Part shown: positions 1 through 6,875 of the stretch, piece by piece
Numbering within the stretch: position 1 is the stretch's first letter
How the letters are laid out: each line of letters opens with the position of its first letter
Origin: a virus
IMG/VR virus record: IMGVR_UViG_3300037882_001547
Span: 1 to 42,867 of that record
Reading direction: 5' to 3' (one strand)
DNA: 42,867 bases
The notes under the pieces: model-generated
What the model was told of the DNA's origin: nothing
What the model saw: the letters and a program-made list of their open reading frames with translations, nothing else
The model's database searches: none
Program-made: the position numbers and the translations under genes

Positions 1-24
1 CTGATGTCTGATGTCTGATGTCTG
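1..24. repeat. 7-bp tandem repeat CTGATGT
   Basis: Three perfect head-to-tail copies of CTGATGT followed by a partial copy (CTGA). It begins at the window edge, so the array may be longer outside. No function can be assigned. It lies upstream of the first promoter of the small-gene block. Confidence 0.7.
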
Positions 25-65
25 AAGGCGAGACGACGAGAGAAACCGAACCCCGAAAATACCGG

Positions 66-93
66 TTGACAGATACCGCGGAGTGACTAAGAT
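66..93 (+). promoter_or_regulatory. sigma70-type promoter
   Basis: TTGACA at 66-71, a 16-nt spacer, then TAAGAT at 88-93. The flanks (aaaataccgg before the -35 box, gagtgactaag around the -10 box) recur almost unchanged at 567-604, so this is a repeated promoter cassette. The -10 box overlaps the first ATG of the following ORF, so the mapping of box to start is uncertain. Confidence 0.6.
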
Positions 94-307
94 GAAAGCA
101 CAGAAGAGAGTCGCGAAACCGGCGGAGAAGCCCGCGACACCGCAGGGAACGTATAAGTACCAAGTGAGTTTGAAACACCCGATTACCCGAGCGGACTTTC
201 GGCAGCCGTTCACCACAACCAAAGATGAGGCTTACGCTTTCGCAGATGTAATCGCCTCGCGTAGTGTCGTCGTCGATATCAAACGCATTCGAACGGTGAG
301 CAAATGA
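92..307 (+). CDS. small basic hypothetical protein
   Basis: Encodes about 71 residues from ATG 92 (GTG 83 is in frame) to TGA. The N-terminus is rich in Lys, Ala and Pro; the rest is mixed alpha/beta-like with no known motif. The stop overlaps the ATG of the next gene (ATGA), which supports the frame. The start is doubtful because the predicted -10 box covers it; GTG at 163 is an alternative. I do not recognise the protein. Confidence 0.55.
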   Translation: MKAQKRVAKPAEKPATPQGTYKYQVSLKHPITRADFRQPFTTTKDEAYAFADVIASRSVVVDIKRIRTVSK

Positions 308-567
308 AAACTGTTAAATCCGTTGCCAAGGTTCACGCTACGTCGCATTTCACCGCGGAGGAAACTGATACGCACAATGACGTTGTCTCGGCGCTTAGCA
401 GGCGAGCGCAGGCACTTAGGGTTGTTGAGGAATGCCGGGCTAAGGTGGCGGAACTCAAGGTTAGCTTGACGGAAGCGGAGAAAGTCTTGTCGTGCGCCGA
501 GTTCAATTTTGAGCACGTAAGCGGCGGCGCTCGCGCCACGCTCGAACGCGCAGCTAGCAAGCTCTGA
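304..567 (+). CDS. hypothetical coiled-coil protein
   Basis: An 87-residue ORF overlapping the previous gene by 4 nt. The central part (about residues 30-65) is a charged, Ala/Glu/Leu-rich helix with heptad-like spacing, suggesting a coiled coil. Leucine is encoded by CTT, CTC and TTG, never TTA, and the gene ends in TGA. The next promoter cassette starts immediately after the stop. Function unknown. Confidence 0.6.
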   Translation: MKTVKSVAKVHATSHFTAEETDTHNDVVSALSRRAQALRVVEECRAKVAELKVSLTEAEKVLSCAEFNFEHVSGGARATLERAASKL

Positions 568-576
568 AAATACCGG

Positions 577-604
577 TTGACAAGTTCGAACGAGTGACTA
601 AGGT
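577..604 (+). promoter_or_regulatory. sigma70-type promoter, repeat of the 66-93 cassette
   Basis: TTGACA at 577-582, a 16-nt spacer, TAAGGT at 599-604. It shares aaaataccgg and gagtgactaag with the promoter at 66-93. Predicted transcription start is near 611, only a few nt before ATG 618. Confidence 0.65.
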
Positions 605-617
605 AAGGAAACAGAAA

Positions 618-755
618 ATGAAGCTCCCTGAAGTGAAGTGCCAGCTAGAAATCGCAAGTGAAATGATTCGCAAGGAGCGTGCCAAGCTTCCTATTACGTT
701 CGGTGAAATCATCCGCTCGAAAAATCAAAGCCTCACTGTCTCGCGTTCGAAGTTA
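618..755 (+). CDS. hypothetical protein, TTA-terminated
   Basis: Start ATG 618 is preceded by an AAGGAAA ribosome-binding-like stretch. The basic 45-residue product ends at TTA 753-755; read with the standard code it would gain ten residues and end at TAA 780-782. This is the first of many genes whose only in-frame TTA lies near the end. Function not recognised. Confidence 0.5.
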
Positions 756-808
756 GTGCTCACGTTTACCCAACCCGTCTAAGAACTCGTTTAAGAAAGA
801 AAAATCAA

Positions 809-1348
809 ATGACTACCTCGAATCTCATCAATGCCGCCTGTCTCGTGAATCTCGCTTTCCCCGTCAAGGCGCCCGGCGTTTACGGTTCGGTTATCGGCAC
901 CATGCTTAGCGAAGTTTCGGGAGAGGAGATGTATATCATCCACCTTCAAAATCCCGATGCGAACGGTAACTATGGTGTGTGCGTGCCGGACGGTGCGGTT
1001 TTCCTTCTGCCTGCTAAGCCCGGCAAGGGCGAACCTGGTAGCAAGCGCACGTATGATCGTTCTTTCGCGAATCTTAAGGACGCGCTTTCGGCTTGGACGT
1101 CTAGCACTCACAAGAATACCGGTGCGGATAAGAACGACTGGCGTTTCACCGTTATTGACGGCAGCCAGCTTAGTGAAGTGCAAAGCTTCTTGCATGAGCG
1201 AGGCTACACGACTAAGCTCGTTTCGAAAACTGAAATGCGCGTGAATCCTCCCGTTGCGGTTGCAGTCAGCGTCGAGAACGATAAGGCTCCCACGAATACT
1301 GCGCCCGCCGAAACCGATTCGGAAGAAACGGCGGCGGATTCTGAGTTA
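809..1348 (+). CDS. hypothetical protein, TTA-terminated
   Basis: A 179-residue protein from ATG 809, preceded by AAGAAAG. It is mixed alpha/beta with an acidic, low-complexity C-terminus rich in Thr, Ala and Glu from about residue 155. The standard code would run it on to 1687 as one 292-residue protein. At 1346-1348 an in-frame TTA is followed after three bases by an ATG whose context (TACCAATGAA) is copied at the next gene start, 1684. I therefore read two genes. Function unknown. Confidence 0.6.
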
Positions 1349-1351
1349 CCA

Positions 1352-1687
1352 ATGAATATCCGTCAAGAGGAGTCGCGAGATATTCTCGAAGACTTGGCAG
1401 AAGAGAACGGTTGGGAGATCGATACACATAGCTCGTCCGATACGGTGTATGTCGAACTTGTAGACGACGACGTTACGATCGAAGTGGTTATCGTCGAAAG
1501 CGGCGACATCGAAGCAAAGAACGAGGATGAGCACGACGACGACCAGCAAGATTTCTATCTTGAAGTTGTAGAGAAGTTCTACGAAATCCTTGAAGGCTTA
1601 GGTTTCGAATCGACGCGCTCGAATCCGTTCGGGTGCGTACTCCGCAATCTAACCCAATCGCAAAACCAACTGAGATACTACCAATGA
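1352..1687 (+). CDS. acidic hypothetical protein
   Basis: A 111-residue, strongly acidic protein (many Asp and Glu, including a DEHDDD run) beginning 3 nt after the TTA that ends the preceding gene and ending at TGA overlapping the next ATG. In the standard code it is the C-terminal half of a fused 292-residue ORF. The abrupt change in composition at the junction favours two polypeptides. It could be a DNA mimic or a chaperone-like small protein, but nothing specific supports either. Confidence 0.5.
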   Translation: MNIRQEESRDILEDLAEENGWEIDTHSSSDTVYVELVDDDVTIEVVIVESGDIEAKNEDEHDDDQQDFYLEVVEKFYEILEGLGFESTRSNPFGCVLRNLTQSQNQLRYYQ

Positions 1688-2202
1688 AAACCGTTATCAC
1701 GTCGCAAGGTTCTTTCGTTCGCAACAACGCTACCGGTTTGAATGATCTCGCGTACGTTCGAACGTATTCGCAGACTTACGTTGCTAAGTATGCTCGTGCT
1801 CGTTATGCGGGTAAGCTTCCTGAGTTTCGGGGCGATGCTGAACGCGCCGAGAAGATTGCGAAGGGTAAGGCTGGTGTCGAGGCAACCCGAGCGCAACGTC
1901 AACCTACGGCTAAGTCCCTGCCTGTTAATACCACGTGGCGCCAGCCACGGCGCGTTGTAGAACCGAAGGGTGCTAAGGTTCGGCTCACTACCGCGCGCGA
2001 GGTTAGCATGGTTCGGTATCGGTTGCGTGACTTGTTCGTCAAGGTTAGCAAGCATCCGACGCTTGACGCTGTTTTGGTTGAATCGAAAATGCCGAAACGA
2101 CTAGCTCACTTGGACGCTCATATTGCGCTCGCATACAACAGATTGAACGGTTCGTGGCAAGTCAATCAAATCGATTTCAAATCTTTCATGGCGGTGTTGT
2201 GA
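1684..2202 (+). CDS. basic hypothetical protein
   Basis: A 172-residue, Arg/Lys-rich protein overlapping the previous gene by ATGA. About 14 leucines use CTC, CTT, CTG, CTA and TTG with no TTA; it ends in TGA that overlaps the next ATG (TGATG). Its high basic charge suggests nucleic-acid contact, which is inference only. No family recognised. Confidence 0.6.
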   Translation: MKTVITSQGSFVRNNATGLNDLAYVRTYSQTYVAKYARARYAGKLPEFRGDAERAEKIAKGKAGVEATRAQRQPTAKSLPVNTTWRQPRRVVEPKGAKVRLTTAREVSMVRYRLRDLFVKVSKHPTLDAVLVESKMPKRLAHLDAHIALAYNRLNGSWQVNQIDFKSFMAVL

Positions 2203-2414
2203 TGAATGAATCGGATCTCGAACGACTCAAACGGTTGGTTGACGAATACGGCTTGTCCAAAGTTGTCACGTCGTTGGGAGTCATTGCCGCGAATAAGGCG
2301 CAGAAGCTAAGAGCCGATGACAATGAAAACATTGTTTGGCTTGATTGGGAAAGCGCTGCACGTTGGCTGATTCGAACCGCTGATTACATTTCAATCAAGA
2401 TGGTTTCCCCTTGA
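2202..2414 (+). CDS. small hypothetical protein
   Basis: A 70-residue ORF starting in the TGATG overlap with the upstream gene. The N-terminal half is a predicted helix pair with a helix-turn-helix-like spacing, and a Trp-rich segment (WLDW...WLI) follows. It ends in TGA. The chain of stop-start overlaps indicates one operon from about 809. Function unknown. Confidence 0.55.
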   Translation: MNESDLERLKRLVDEYGLSKVVTSLGVIAANKAQKLRADDNENIVWLDWESAARWLIRTADYISIKMVSP

Positions 2415-2716
2415 TACCCGCGGAACAGAAATGCAGGTCATGCGGTTTGACGAAAGTCAACGTAGATTTCGAAATAATCAGCGCAACCAAGATCAGTAAG
2501 AAATGTTTGGAATGCATCTCGAAACCGAACATTCCTGACGTTCCACGTGGAACATCCGAACCGAGTGTGAAACGCACCCGAACCAAACGCGAGCCGAAGG
2601 GCACTGGAAAGCCTTACGTGGCGCCTAGCGGTAGCAGCGTGCTTACCTGCGCGAAGAGACAGCTAGACGATCTAAAGTACATCCGAGAAGCTAACCGGAA
2701 GTTCAAACCGATCTAG
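2411..2716 (+). CDS. zinc-ribbon-like protein
   Basis: A 101-residue ORF beginning with TTG 2411 (TTGA overlap with the upstream stop). Two CxxC pairs, CRSC at residues 8-11 and CLEC at about 35-38, form a likely zinc site. The spacing and surrounding residues resemble the N-terminal zinc part of the EndoVII-like HNH proteins at 39946 and 42307, but the HNH core is missing. The C-terminal half is basic and Pro/Gly-rich, consistent with nucleic-acid binding. It ends in TAG just before a strong terminator. Confidence 0.55.
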   Translation: MIPAEQKCRSCGLTKVNVDFEIISATKISKKCLECISKPNIPDVPRGTSEPSVKRTRTKREPKGTGKPYVAPSGSSVLTCAKRQLDDLKYIREANRKFKPI

Positions 2717-2734
2717 ACAAGTGAAACACTGATT

Positions 2735-2778
2735 TGGCACGTGATTTGCATTAGGCAGATTCCGTGCCATTTTTATTT
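2735..2778 (+). terminator. Rho-independent terminator
   Basis: TGGCACG (2735-2741) pairs with CGTGCCA (2763-2769). An inner arm, ATTTGC with GCAGAT, extends the stem. The hairpin is followed by TTTTTATTT. It lies 18 nt after the TAG of the zinc-ribbon-like gene and just ahead of the next promoter. Confidence 0.85.
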
Positions 2779-2799
2779 CAACCGAAGGCAAAATACCGT

Positions 2800-2828
2800 T
2801 TGCACGTCTCCGAATCGTCTGTCATTCT
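2800..2828 (+). promoter_or_regulatory. sigma70-type promoter
   Basis: TTGCAC at 2800-2805, a 17-nt spacer, CATTCT at 2823-2828. The upstream aaaataccg matches the other left-end promoters. A GAGGGAG ribosome-binding site follows before ATG 2862. Confidence 0.65.
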
Positions 2829-2861
2829 TAGGGTGCAGAGTGAGTGAGGGAGAAAAGCAAA

Positions 2862-3128
2862 ATGAAAGAATACATCGTTATGTCACAGGTGGAAAGTTTC
2901 GGCAGGAAAGGTGCGGCGACGTGCAACAACGTGACGTTCGAAAATGAAGAATCGGTTAGGGAATACGCCCTCGAAATCTGCGGCTCTCTTGGTTCGGGCG
3001 AATCTTGGAAAGTAGTAAGTGTGCACGACTCCGATCCTGATGGTGACGGCGAAATCTGCGCCTACCAAACGACGACTAAGAACGGGGTAACCAAAACCAA
3101 AGAGATTACCCGACGCACGAGCAAGTTA
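2862..3128 (+). CDS. hypothetical protein, TTA-terminated
   Basis: Start ATG 2862 follows a good GAGGGAG ribosome-binding site. The 88-residue product has alternating charged and beta-prone segments and no recognised motif. The only TTA is at 3126-3128, three codons before the standard TGA at 3135-3137. A further small gene starts at 3134. Function unknown. Confidence 0.6.
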
Positions 3129-3133
3129 CCTAC

Positions 3134-3214
3134 ATGAGGGTTTATTCCCTCCGTTCGGGAGATCAGTATAAGCTCATCGTACTGGAATCCCGAACCGAGC
3201 GAATAAGCGCTTGA
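3134..3214 (+). CDS. 26-residue small protein
   Basis: ATG 3134 begins 5 nt after the TTA ending the previous gene and runs 26 codons to TGA 3212-3214 with a balanced, protein-like composition. The end overlaps the -35 box of the next promoter. There is no separate ribosome-binding site, so translation would depend on coupling. Low confidence because of its length. Confidence 0.35.
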   Translation: MRVYSLRSGDQYKLIVLESRTERISA

Positions 3215-3238
3215 CAACCGAATCGGAGCGATTATGCT
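3211..3238 (+). promoter_or_regulatory. sigma70-type promoter
   Basis: TTGACA at 3211-3216, a 16-nt spacer with the recurrent GAATCGG word, TATGCT at 3233-3238. ATG 3249 lies 10 nt after the -10 box, giving a leader of only a few bases. Confidence 0.7.
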
Positions 3239-3248
3239 TCCTAGTGAA

Positions 3249-3518
3249 ATGCACCCGAAGTTTCGAGCGTATGCGCGTCAGTACCGAAACTATCCGACCA
3301 CTGAAGTCGAGCCTGCAAATCACACCTTGCGTGATTACCTCGACTATGATACGGAAAGCTTGCTCGAATATCGGAATGAAGAGAACGAGTATCCAGGGAC
3401 TTACCATGACAACGTAATCGCGGTTGTTGACACAATTCTAGCGGCACGGGAATGTCGAGCGGCGGGTAAGCCGAACGAAAGTGCCGAATCCGACGTTTTC
3501 AACATGTTGTTTGGTTTA
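3249..3518 (+). CDS. hypothetical protein, TTA-terminated
   Basis: An 89-residue ORF from ATG 3249, chosen because the earlier in-frame ATG at 3234 lies inside the -10 box. It is Tyr/Glu/Arg-rich with no known domain. The sole TTA (3516-3518) runs directly into AGGAG, the ribosome-binding site of the next gene. Standard reading would extend it over the next gene start to 3584 through an odd Cys-rich tail. Confidence 0.55.
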
Positions 3519-3529
3519 GGAGTAACTAC

Positions 3530-3721
3530 ATGTCACACATGCTGCCGAAACATCGTTCGATTCCGCGCCAGCTTCCCACCCTAGCAGGCATGGCGCTTAG
3601 CGCCCGCAGGAGGCGCCTAGCAGCCGCTTCGGATGCAGTCCGCTACTCCCGTACGGCTCGTGAGGCAAAGGCTGATGAGGCTCTGTTTAGCGAGCTCGCC
3701 GTCAAGGCGCCGACGAAGTTA
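3530..3721 (+). CDS. small basic protein, TTA-terminated
   Basis: ATG 3530 has an AGGAG site 7 nt upstream. The 63-residue product is very Ala/Arg-rich, with several Arg clusters. It ends at TTA 3719-3721. The standard code would carry it 36 more codons, straight through a promoter (3762-3789) and the ribosome-binding site of the next gene. That makes this one of the clearest cases for TTA termination. Confidence 0.5.
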
Positions 3722-3761
3722 GTTCGAGTTCCCATATTTTCGGTTCGACTGACGAATCACG

Positions 3762-3789
3762 TTGCCCCTTCGAACCGATCTGATAAGCT
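3762..3789 (+). promoter_or_regulatory. sigma70-type promoter
   Basis: TTGCCC at 3762-3767, a 16-nt spacer starting cTTCGAACCG like the other left-end promoters, TAAGCT at 3784-3789. It lies in the gap created when the upstream gene stops at TTA. ATG 3829 has a GGAG site. Confidence 0.6.
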
Positions 3790-3828
3790 CTGTCTTGTCG
3801 GTTGGTTGAAACGGAACGGAGAAATCAA

Positions 3829-4023
3829 ATGAACAATATCGTCGCCGCCAAATCCTATGCCAAGCTCTCAGGTGGTTCGCTTAAGGTTTCGGTTAGTGAA
3901 GATGCTGCTATGCTCCGCGGTTCTATTCGCGCCGCTATTCGTGCGGCTAACACGCTCGAACTTGCGGGGTTCAGCGTTGGGTTCGGCTTCAATTCGTGCG
4001 AGGGCGAGGTTTACGTCCGCTTA
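3829..4023 (+). CDS. hypothetical protein, TTA-terminated
   Basis: A 64-residue Ala/Ser-rich ORF with a GGAG site before ATG 3829. It ends at TTA 4021-4023, with a second TTA at 4030-4032. Standard reading would continue to 4140 through a perfect 8-bp inverted repeat. No family recognised; the segment AAIRAANTLELAG looks helical. Confidence 0.5.
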
Positions 4024-4047
4024 CGTTCGTTAGTTCGAATGTTGGGG

Positions 4048-4073
4048 GTAGGATATCTAAGCAGGTATCCTAC
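4048..4073 (+). terminator. stem-loop after TTA-terminated gene
   Basis: Perfect 8-bp inverted repeat GTAGGATA / TATCCTAC with a 10-nt loop, lying 24 nt after the TTA at 4021-4023. There is no T-run, so it could be an mRNA-stabilising or regulatory hairpin rather than a terminator. A second small hairpin (GGCGAATCGCC) lies near 4127. Confidence 0.4.
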
Positions 4074-4149
4074 ACCGAGCACCCGAACTATTTCGCGTCA
4101 TTCGATAAATAGTCTTTGCGTTCGGCGAATCGCCTGGTAAGGTAATCAC

Positions 4150-4389
4150 ATGACGAACGAGATGGCTCAGACGATCGATTGCGGCGAAACCATCGTGCCG
4201 GAATGCTGCGCCGACACCGAAATCGTCGAACTTTACAATCCCGAGATTCCGGCACTCAACATTCCGAAGGCTCCCAAATCGATTGGCACGTCTTTTGAAT
4301 CGGTTGGGTTCTACCGCTCTTCCCCGGCGATTTGGCGCACGCTCGACATGCGCGGCATCATGGTTGAACAGTATTTTCGGAGCGCCTGA
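4150..4389 (+). CDS. hypothetical protein
   Basis: A 79-residue ORF with an AAGG ribosome-binding site and TGA end. The first half is acidic with three Cys residues; the second half is basic and aromatic. It precedes the strong promoter at 4399. Unknown function. Confidence 0.55.
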   Translation: MTNEMAQTIDCGETIVPECCADTEIVELYNPEIPALNIPKAPKSIGTSFESVGFYRSSPAIWRTLDMRGIMVEQYFRSA

Positions 4390-4398
4390 AAATAGTTG

Positions 4399-4426
4399 TT
4401 GCACTTCGAATCGGCTGGGCTATAAT
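4399..4426 (+). promoter_or_regulatory. sigma70-type promoter
   Basis: TTGCAC at 4399-4404, a 16-nt spacer containing TTCGAATCGG, and a perfect TATAAT at 4421-4426. This is the best -10 box of the left arm. A GAGGTGA ribosome-binding site follows before ATG 4447. Confidence 0.8.
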
Positions 4427-4446
4427 CTAAATCAGAGGTGAACGAG

Positions 4447-4545
4447 ATGGCTACCTACCTGATTATCGGCGCGCTGGTGGTTGTGATGTTCCTGTGCACT
4501 GTGTGGCTTGTTAGGTGGTGCCTGGATAAGAGCACCGGACTGTAG
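4447..4545 (+). CDS. 32-residue membrane peptide
   Basis: ATG 4447 follows a consensus-like GAGGTGA site; TAG ends it at 4545. Almost the whole product is one hydrophobic segment (residues 4-24) followed by a short basic/charged tail ending DKSTGL. A single-pass small membrane protein expressed from its own strong promoter; its role is not evident. Confidence 0.6.
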   Translation: MATYLIIGALVVVMFLCTVWLVRWCLDKSTGL

Positions 4546-4646
4546 GCGCCTGATAACCGGCGGGTGCCCGGCAAAGCACCCACCCTACCAACCCTCTCCC
4601 GAAACCCTCCCCAAAGCGAGCATAGCGCCCGCAAAAGGTGCCTCCC

Positions 4647-4856
4647 ATGAACGCTGCCGCTCTGATCATCGTCGCCATTCACTTGCTGGGCAAAACGCCC
4701 GACAACATCTCGCGTCGAGATTACGAAGTCCTCAAAACCAACATTGGCACGAAATCGTGCTCAGAGAACAATGGCACGTGTGTTGCAACCGTGGTTACCG
4801 AAGCGACGAAGGCTGTCAAAGCGGATCGTAAGTCGCGCAAGGAAGGTGCGAAGTGA
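4647..4856 (+). CDS. hypothetical protein
   Basis: A 69-residue ORF from ATG 4647 to TGA. The N-terminus (AAALIIVAIHLLG) is hydrophobic, then the protein becomes charged with a Lys/Arg-rich end. The 100-nt gap before it contains a GGGTGC/GCACCC hairpin (4562-4581). It overlaps the next GTG start by 4 nt (GTGA). Possibly membrane-anchored. Confidence 0.55.
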   Translation: MNAAALIIVAIHLLGKTPDNISRRDYEVLKTNIGTKSCSENNGTCVATVVTEATKAVKADRKSRKEGAK

Positions 4857-5086
4857 ATCTCTATCTCATCTGCTATCTCGCAATATCCAATTCGTTCGTT
4901 CAGATCTCACCTCGCATTACCATGTTCGAATCAATCTCAATTCCCCAATGCGATTACGTTTACGCTCCGGGTAATCCTGATACAGACGACGATATCTATT
5001 ACGATGTTGTGCTCGAACTTCAAACCCGATACGGTGTTGACGAAACCCCATTCACTTCGGTTGAATTGATCGCAGGTGCCGAATGA
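4853..5086 (+). CDS. hypothetical protein
   Basis: A 77-residue ORF starting with GTG 4853 in a GTGA overlap. The first 15 residues are hydrophobic and aromatic; residues 40-50 are an acidic TDDDIYYD-like stretch. It ends in TGA overlapping the next ATG (GAATGA). Not recognised. Confidence 0.5.
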   Translation: MNLYLICYLAISNSFVQISPRITMFESISIPQCDYVYAPGNPDTDDDIYYDVVLELQTRYGVDETPFTSVELIAGAE

Positions 5087-5427
5087 ATGAACCGTGGTTT
5101 GCTGAAACTACCGAACGCGAGCCGTCTGGTTACATTCCGGAAGAATCTAGGTGGGAAAACTACGTGTCTGTTACTGGCGGCACATTCCCCACCTTCTGGA
5201 ACTTCTACACGGCTTTCAATACGGTGTGCGCAAAATCCGACTATGTATTCAAATTCACCAACGATCAGTACGTTGGCACCGACGAGTTCACATGTGAGGA
5301 ATTGTGGAACAAGCTGGTAGAGGTGTGGAATGGCTCACATTGTATCGACGTGTCGGAGGATGAAACAGAAGCGGAGCAAAGGTGGGTTAGTGACGTACTA
5401 GGTAAGCTCGGGTGGGAGTGGGAGTGA
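5083..5427 (+). CDS. acidic hypothetical protein
   Basis: A 114-residue, Trp/Glu-rich ORF overlapping the previous gene by ATGA and ending in TGA. The C-terminal part (DETEAEQRWVSDVLGKLGW) is a predicted amphipathic helix. No TTA codons. No family recognised. Confidence 0.55.
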   Translation: MNEPWFAETTEREPSGYIPEESRWENYVSVTGGTFPTFWNFYTAFNTVCAKSDYVFKFTNDQYVGTDEFTCEELWNKLVEVWNGSHCIDVSEDETEAEQRWVSDVLGKLGWEWE

Positions 5428-5428
5428 T

Positions 5429-5647
5429 ATGTCAGACTATACAATACAGCACCTTGCACATGACGGCATGTGGTACACCGACGCATATTCGAGATTGCGA
5501 ACGTACGACAATGCCGCTGATGTAGAGTCAACGGCTCGGTGGCTTAGTGAGCTAGATGTTTACAAGGATACACCTATACGCACACTGTACGGTGATTCAC
5601 TTACACCTGTGCATGTGTACTACAACGGCGACGAAGTAACACCCTAA
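5429..5647 (+). CDS. small tyrosine-rich protein, family A
   Basis: A 72-residue ORF beginning MSDYTIQ and containing WYTDAYSRLRTYDNAADVE. The gene at 6017 begins MSDYNIQ and has WYTCAHCGSLDDAREFA at the matching place, so the two are paralogues. It is one of the few genes that appear to end in TAA (5645-5647), 5 nt before the next ATG. Confidence 0.55.
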   Translation: MSDYTIQHLAHDGMWYTDAYSRLRTYDNAADVESTARWLSELDVYKDTPIRTLYGDSLTPVHVYYNGDEVTP

Positions 5648-5652
5648 CACAC

Positions 5653-5844
5653 ATGTACAAGATTGAGTTCAATGGTATCACGTGTAGTTATGTTGCCTAC
5701 GCTAGCGGCGACACTATGGGTTGGTGGGAGTATGCCGCAGCGTGTAGGGTAGTCTACCTACACTACCCACAAGGTAATGTAAAGCTCTACATGCTCATCG
5801 AAGGCGACACATACGCACCCTTGAGCTCCTATTGTCTTACCTAG
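5653..5844 (+). CDS. small tyrosine-rich protein, family B
   Basis: A 63-residue ORF ending in TAG. It shares with the gene at 6199 a pattern of a short beta-prone N-terminus, a central EYA/EYE segment and a Tyr-rich end; similarity is weak. Base use is dominated by TAC, GTA and CTAC words, unlike the genes before 5.4 kb. Confidence 0.5.
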   Translation: MYKIEFNGITCSYVAYASGDTMGWWEYAAACRVVYLHYPQGNVKLYMLIEGDTYAPLSSYCLT

Positions 5845-6020
5845 CCGTACTATACCTGATACGTAGTATGTATCCTACACTGTCGTTGCTAGAGATACAT
5901 CATGTTGCAGATACCCACGTTCTATGGCACGAACGGAACGACATTAACGAAACCGACGTAACTGTCAAACAGTGCAAACGCCAGATATCTAACATCGTCG
6001 AGGGAGATGTAGGACAGTGA
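5832..6020 (+). CDS. hypothetical protein, TTG start
   Basis: A 62-residue ORF from TTG 5832, overlapping the previous gene by 13 nt; an in-frame ATG at 5868 would give a shorter product. The first half is hydrophobic, the rest charged. It overlaps the GTG of the next gene by 4 nt, which supports the reading frame. The start is uncertain. Confidence 0.4.
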   Translation: MSYLAVLYLIRSMYPTLSLLEIHHVADTHVLWHERNDINETDVTVKQCKRQISNIVEGDVGQ

Positions 6021-6202
6021 GCGACTATAACATACAGGCACTAGACAGTGAGGGTGAGTGGTATACCTGCGCACACTGCGGTTCTCTCGACGATGCGCGA
6101 GAGTTCGCTAAAGACTACAGTAGCGACGGTGAACGTATCTATCGTGTCAGGTGGGGCGTTGTAGTACGTGGTGTGTACGTGAAGGGCAAGCTATACCAAT
6201 GA
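6017..6202 (+). CDS. small tyrosine-rich protein, family A
   Basis: A 61-residue ORF from GTG 6017. A paralogue of the 5429 product (MSDYNIQ, EWYTC, a DDAREFA helix). The arrangement A-B at 5429/5653 and 6017/6199 suggests duplication of a gene pair. It ends in TGA overlapping the next ATG (ATGA). Confidence 0.5.
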   Translation: MSDYNIQALDSEGEWYTCAHCGSLDDAREFAKDYSSDGERIYRVRWGVVVRGVYVKGKLYQ

Positions 6203-6393
6203 GCTACATGCTCGAGCTACGTGTAGGCAACACACCTACCGTGGACGTATTCGTAGGCGAAGGTATGTTTCCTACCTACCAAGCGCTCTACATCCTCGTT
6301 CGAGAGTACGAATGTGCGTCAGTCAGCGCCGAATGTAGTCTGTGGTACGACTATGGCACAGGTTGGGAGCGTATCTCGTACCTAGTGGTTTGA
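6199..6393 (+). CDS. small protein, family B
   Basis: A 64-residue ORF starting ATG 6199 in an ATGA overlap. It is weakly similar to the 5653 product in layout: beta-prone start, central REYE segment, aromatic end. It ends TGA. Function unknown. Confidence 0.45.
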   Translation: MSYMLELRVGNTPTVDVFVGEGMFPTYQALYILVREYECASVSAECSLWYDYGTGWERISYLVV

Positions 6394-6396
6394 TGT

Positions 6397-6609
6397 ATGA
6401 CTACATACCACATAGAGGGATACGATGCGCAGGTGTGGGAGTACGTACACCCTACGTTCCCATGTAGGACATCAGCTTGCATCGAAGCACAACGTAAGTC
6501 TACGCATGGTGCGGTTCGGGTATACCGTCGTACATGTGTGCAAGGGTATCCAAAACACACTACTGTAGCACTCTACGCAGAAGGTGAAGCAATCTATGTC
6601 AAGGGATTA
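6397..6609 (+). CDS. small protein, family A-like, TTA-terminated
   Basis: A 70-residue ORF from ATG 6397 starting MTTYHIEGYDAQ, resembling the family A N-terminus. It ends at TTA 6607-6609, two codons before a TAA. The last codons overlap the next gene start. Cys and Tyr rich; no function inferred. Confidence 0.45.
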
Positions 6610-6853
6610 CACTAAGCTGAATCGTAAGCTCTATACCTACACTGTAGAGACACGTACGTCTAAGGACGTGCCTTGGATACATCTGTGCTCAGGTATTACA
6701 TCTGAGTATGATTCGATACGTACTGCGAAAGTGTGCTCTAAGTCGGAGATGTACGCACGTGTGCTATGGTGCGGTATGAGTAGCACACGTCAGGTAGCTG
6801 TGTACCATGTAGGTGTATATGTGGAGTCTAGTCCTATGTGGGTGAATGATTAG
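6596..6853 (+). CDS. small protein, family A-like
   Basis: An 85-residue ORF from ATG 6596 (GTG 6584 in frame) to TAG. It contains a YTVETRTSKDVPWIHLCSG segment reminiscent of family A (x-W-x-x-C). Last gene before the long non-coding region. Function unknown. Confidence 0.45.
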   Translation: MSRDYTKLNRKLYTYTVETRTSKDVPWIHLCSGITSEYDSIRTAKVCSKSEMYARVLWCGMSSTRQVAVYHVGVYVESSPMWVND

Positions 6854-6875
6854 AGAATTGTTACCTATTTGAGGG

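Noticed and set aside
83-91. GTG 83 as the first gene start
   Set aside because: It lies inside the spacer and -10 region of the promoter at 66-93. ATG 92 is kept with low confidence because it has the same problem to a lesser degree.
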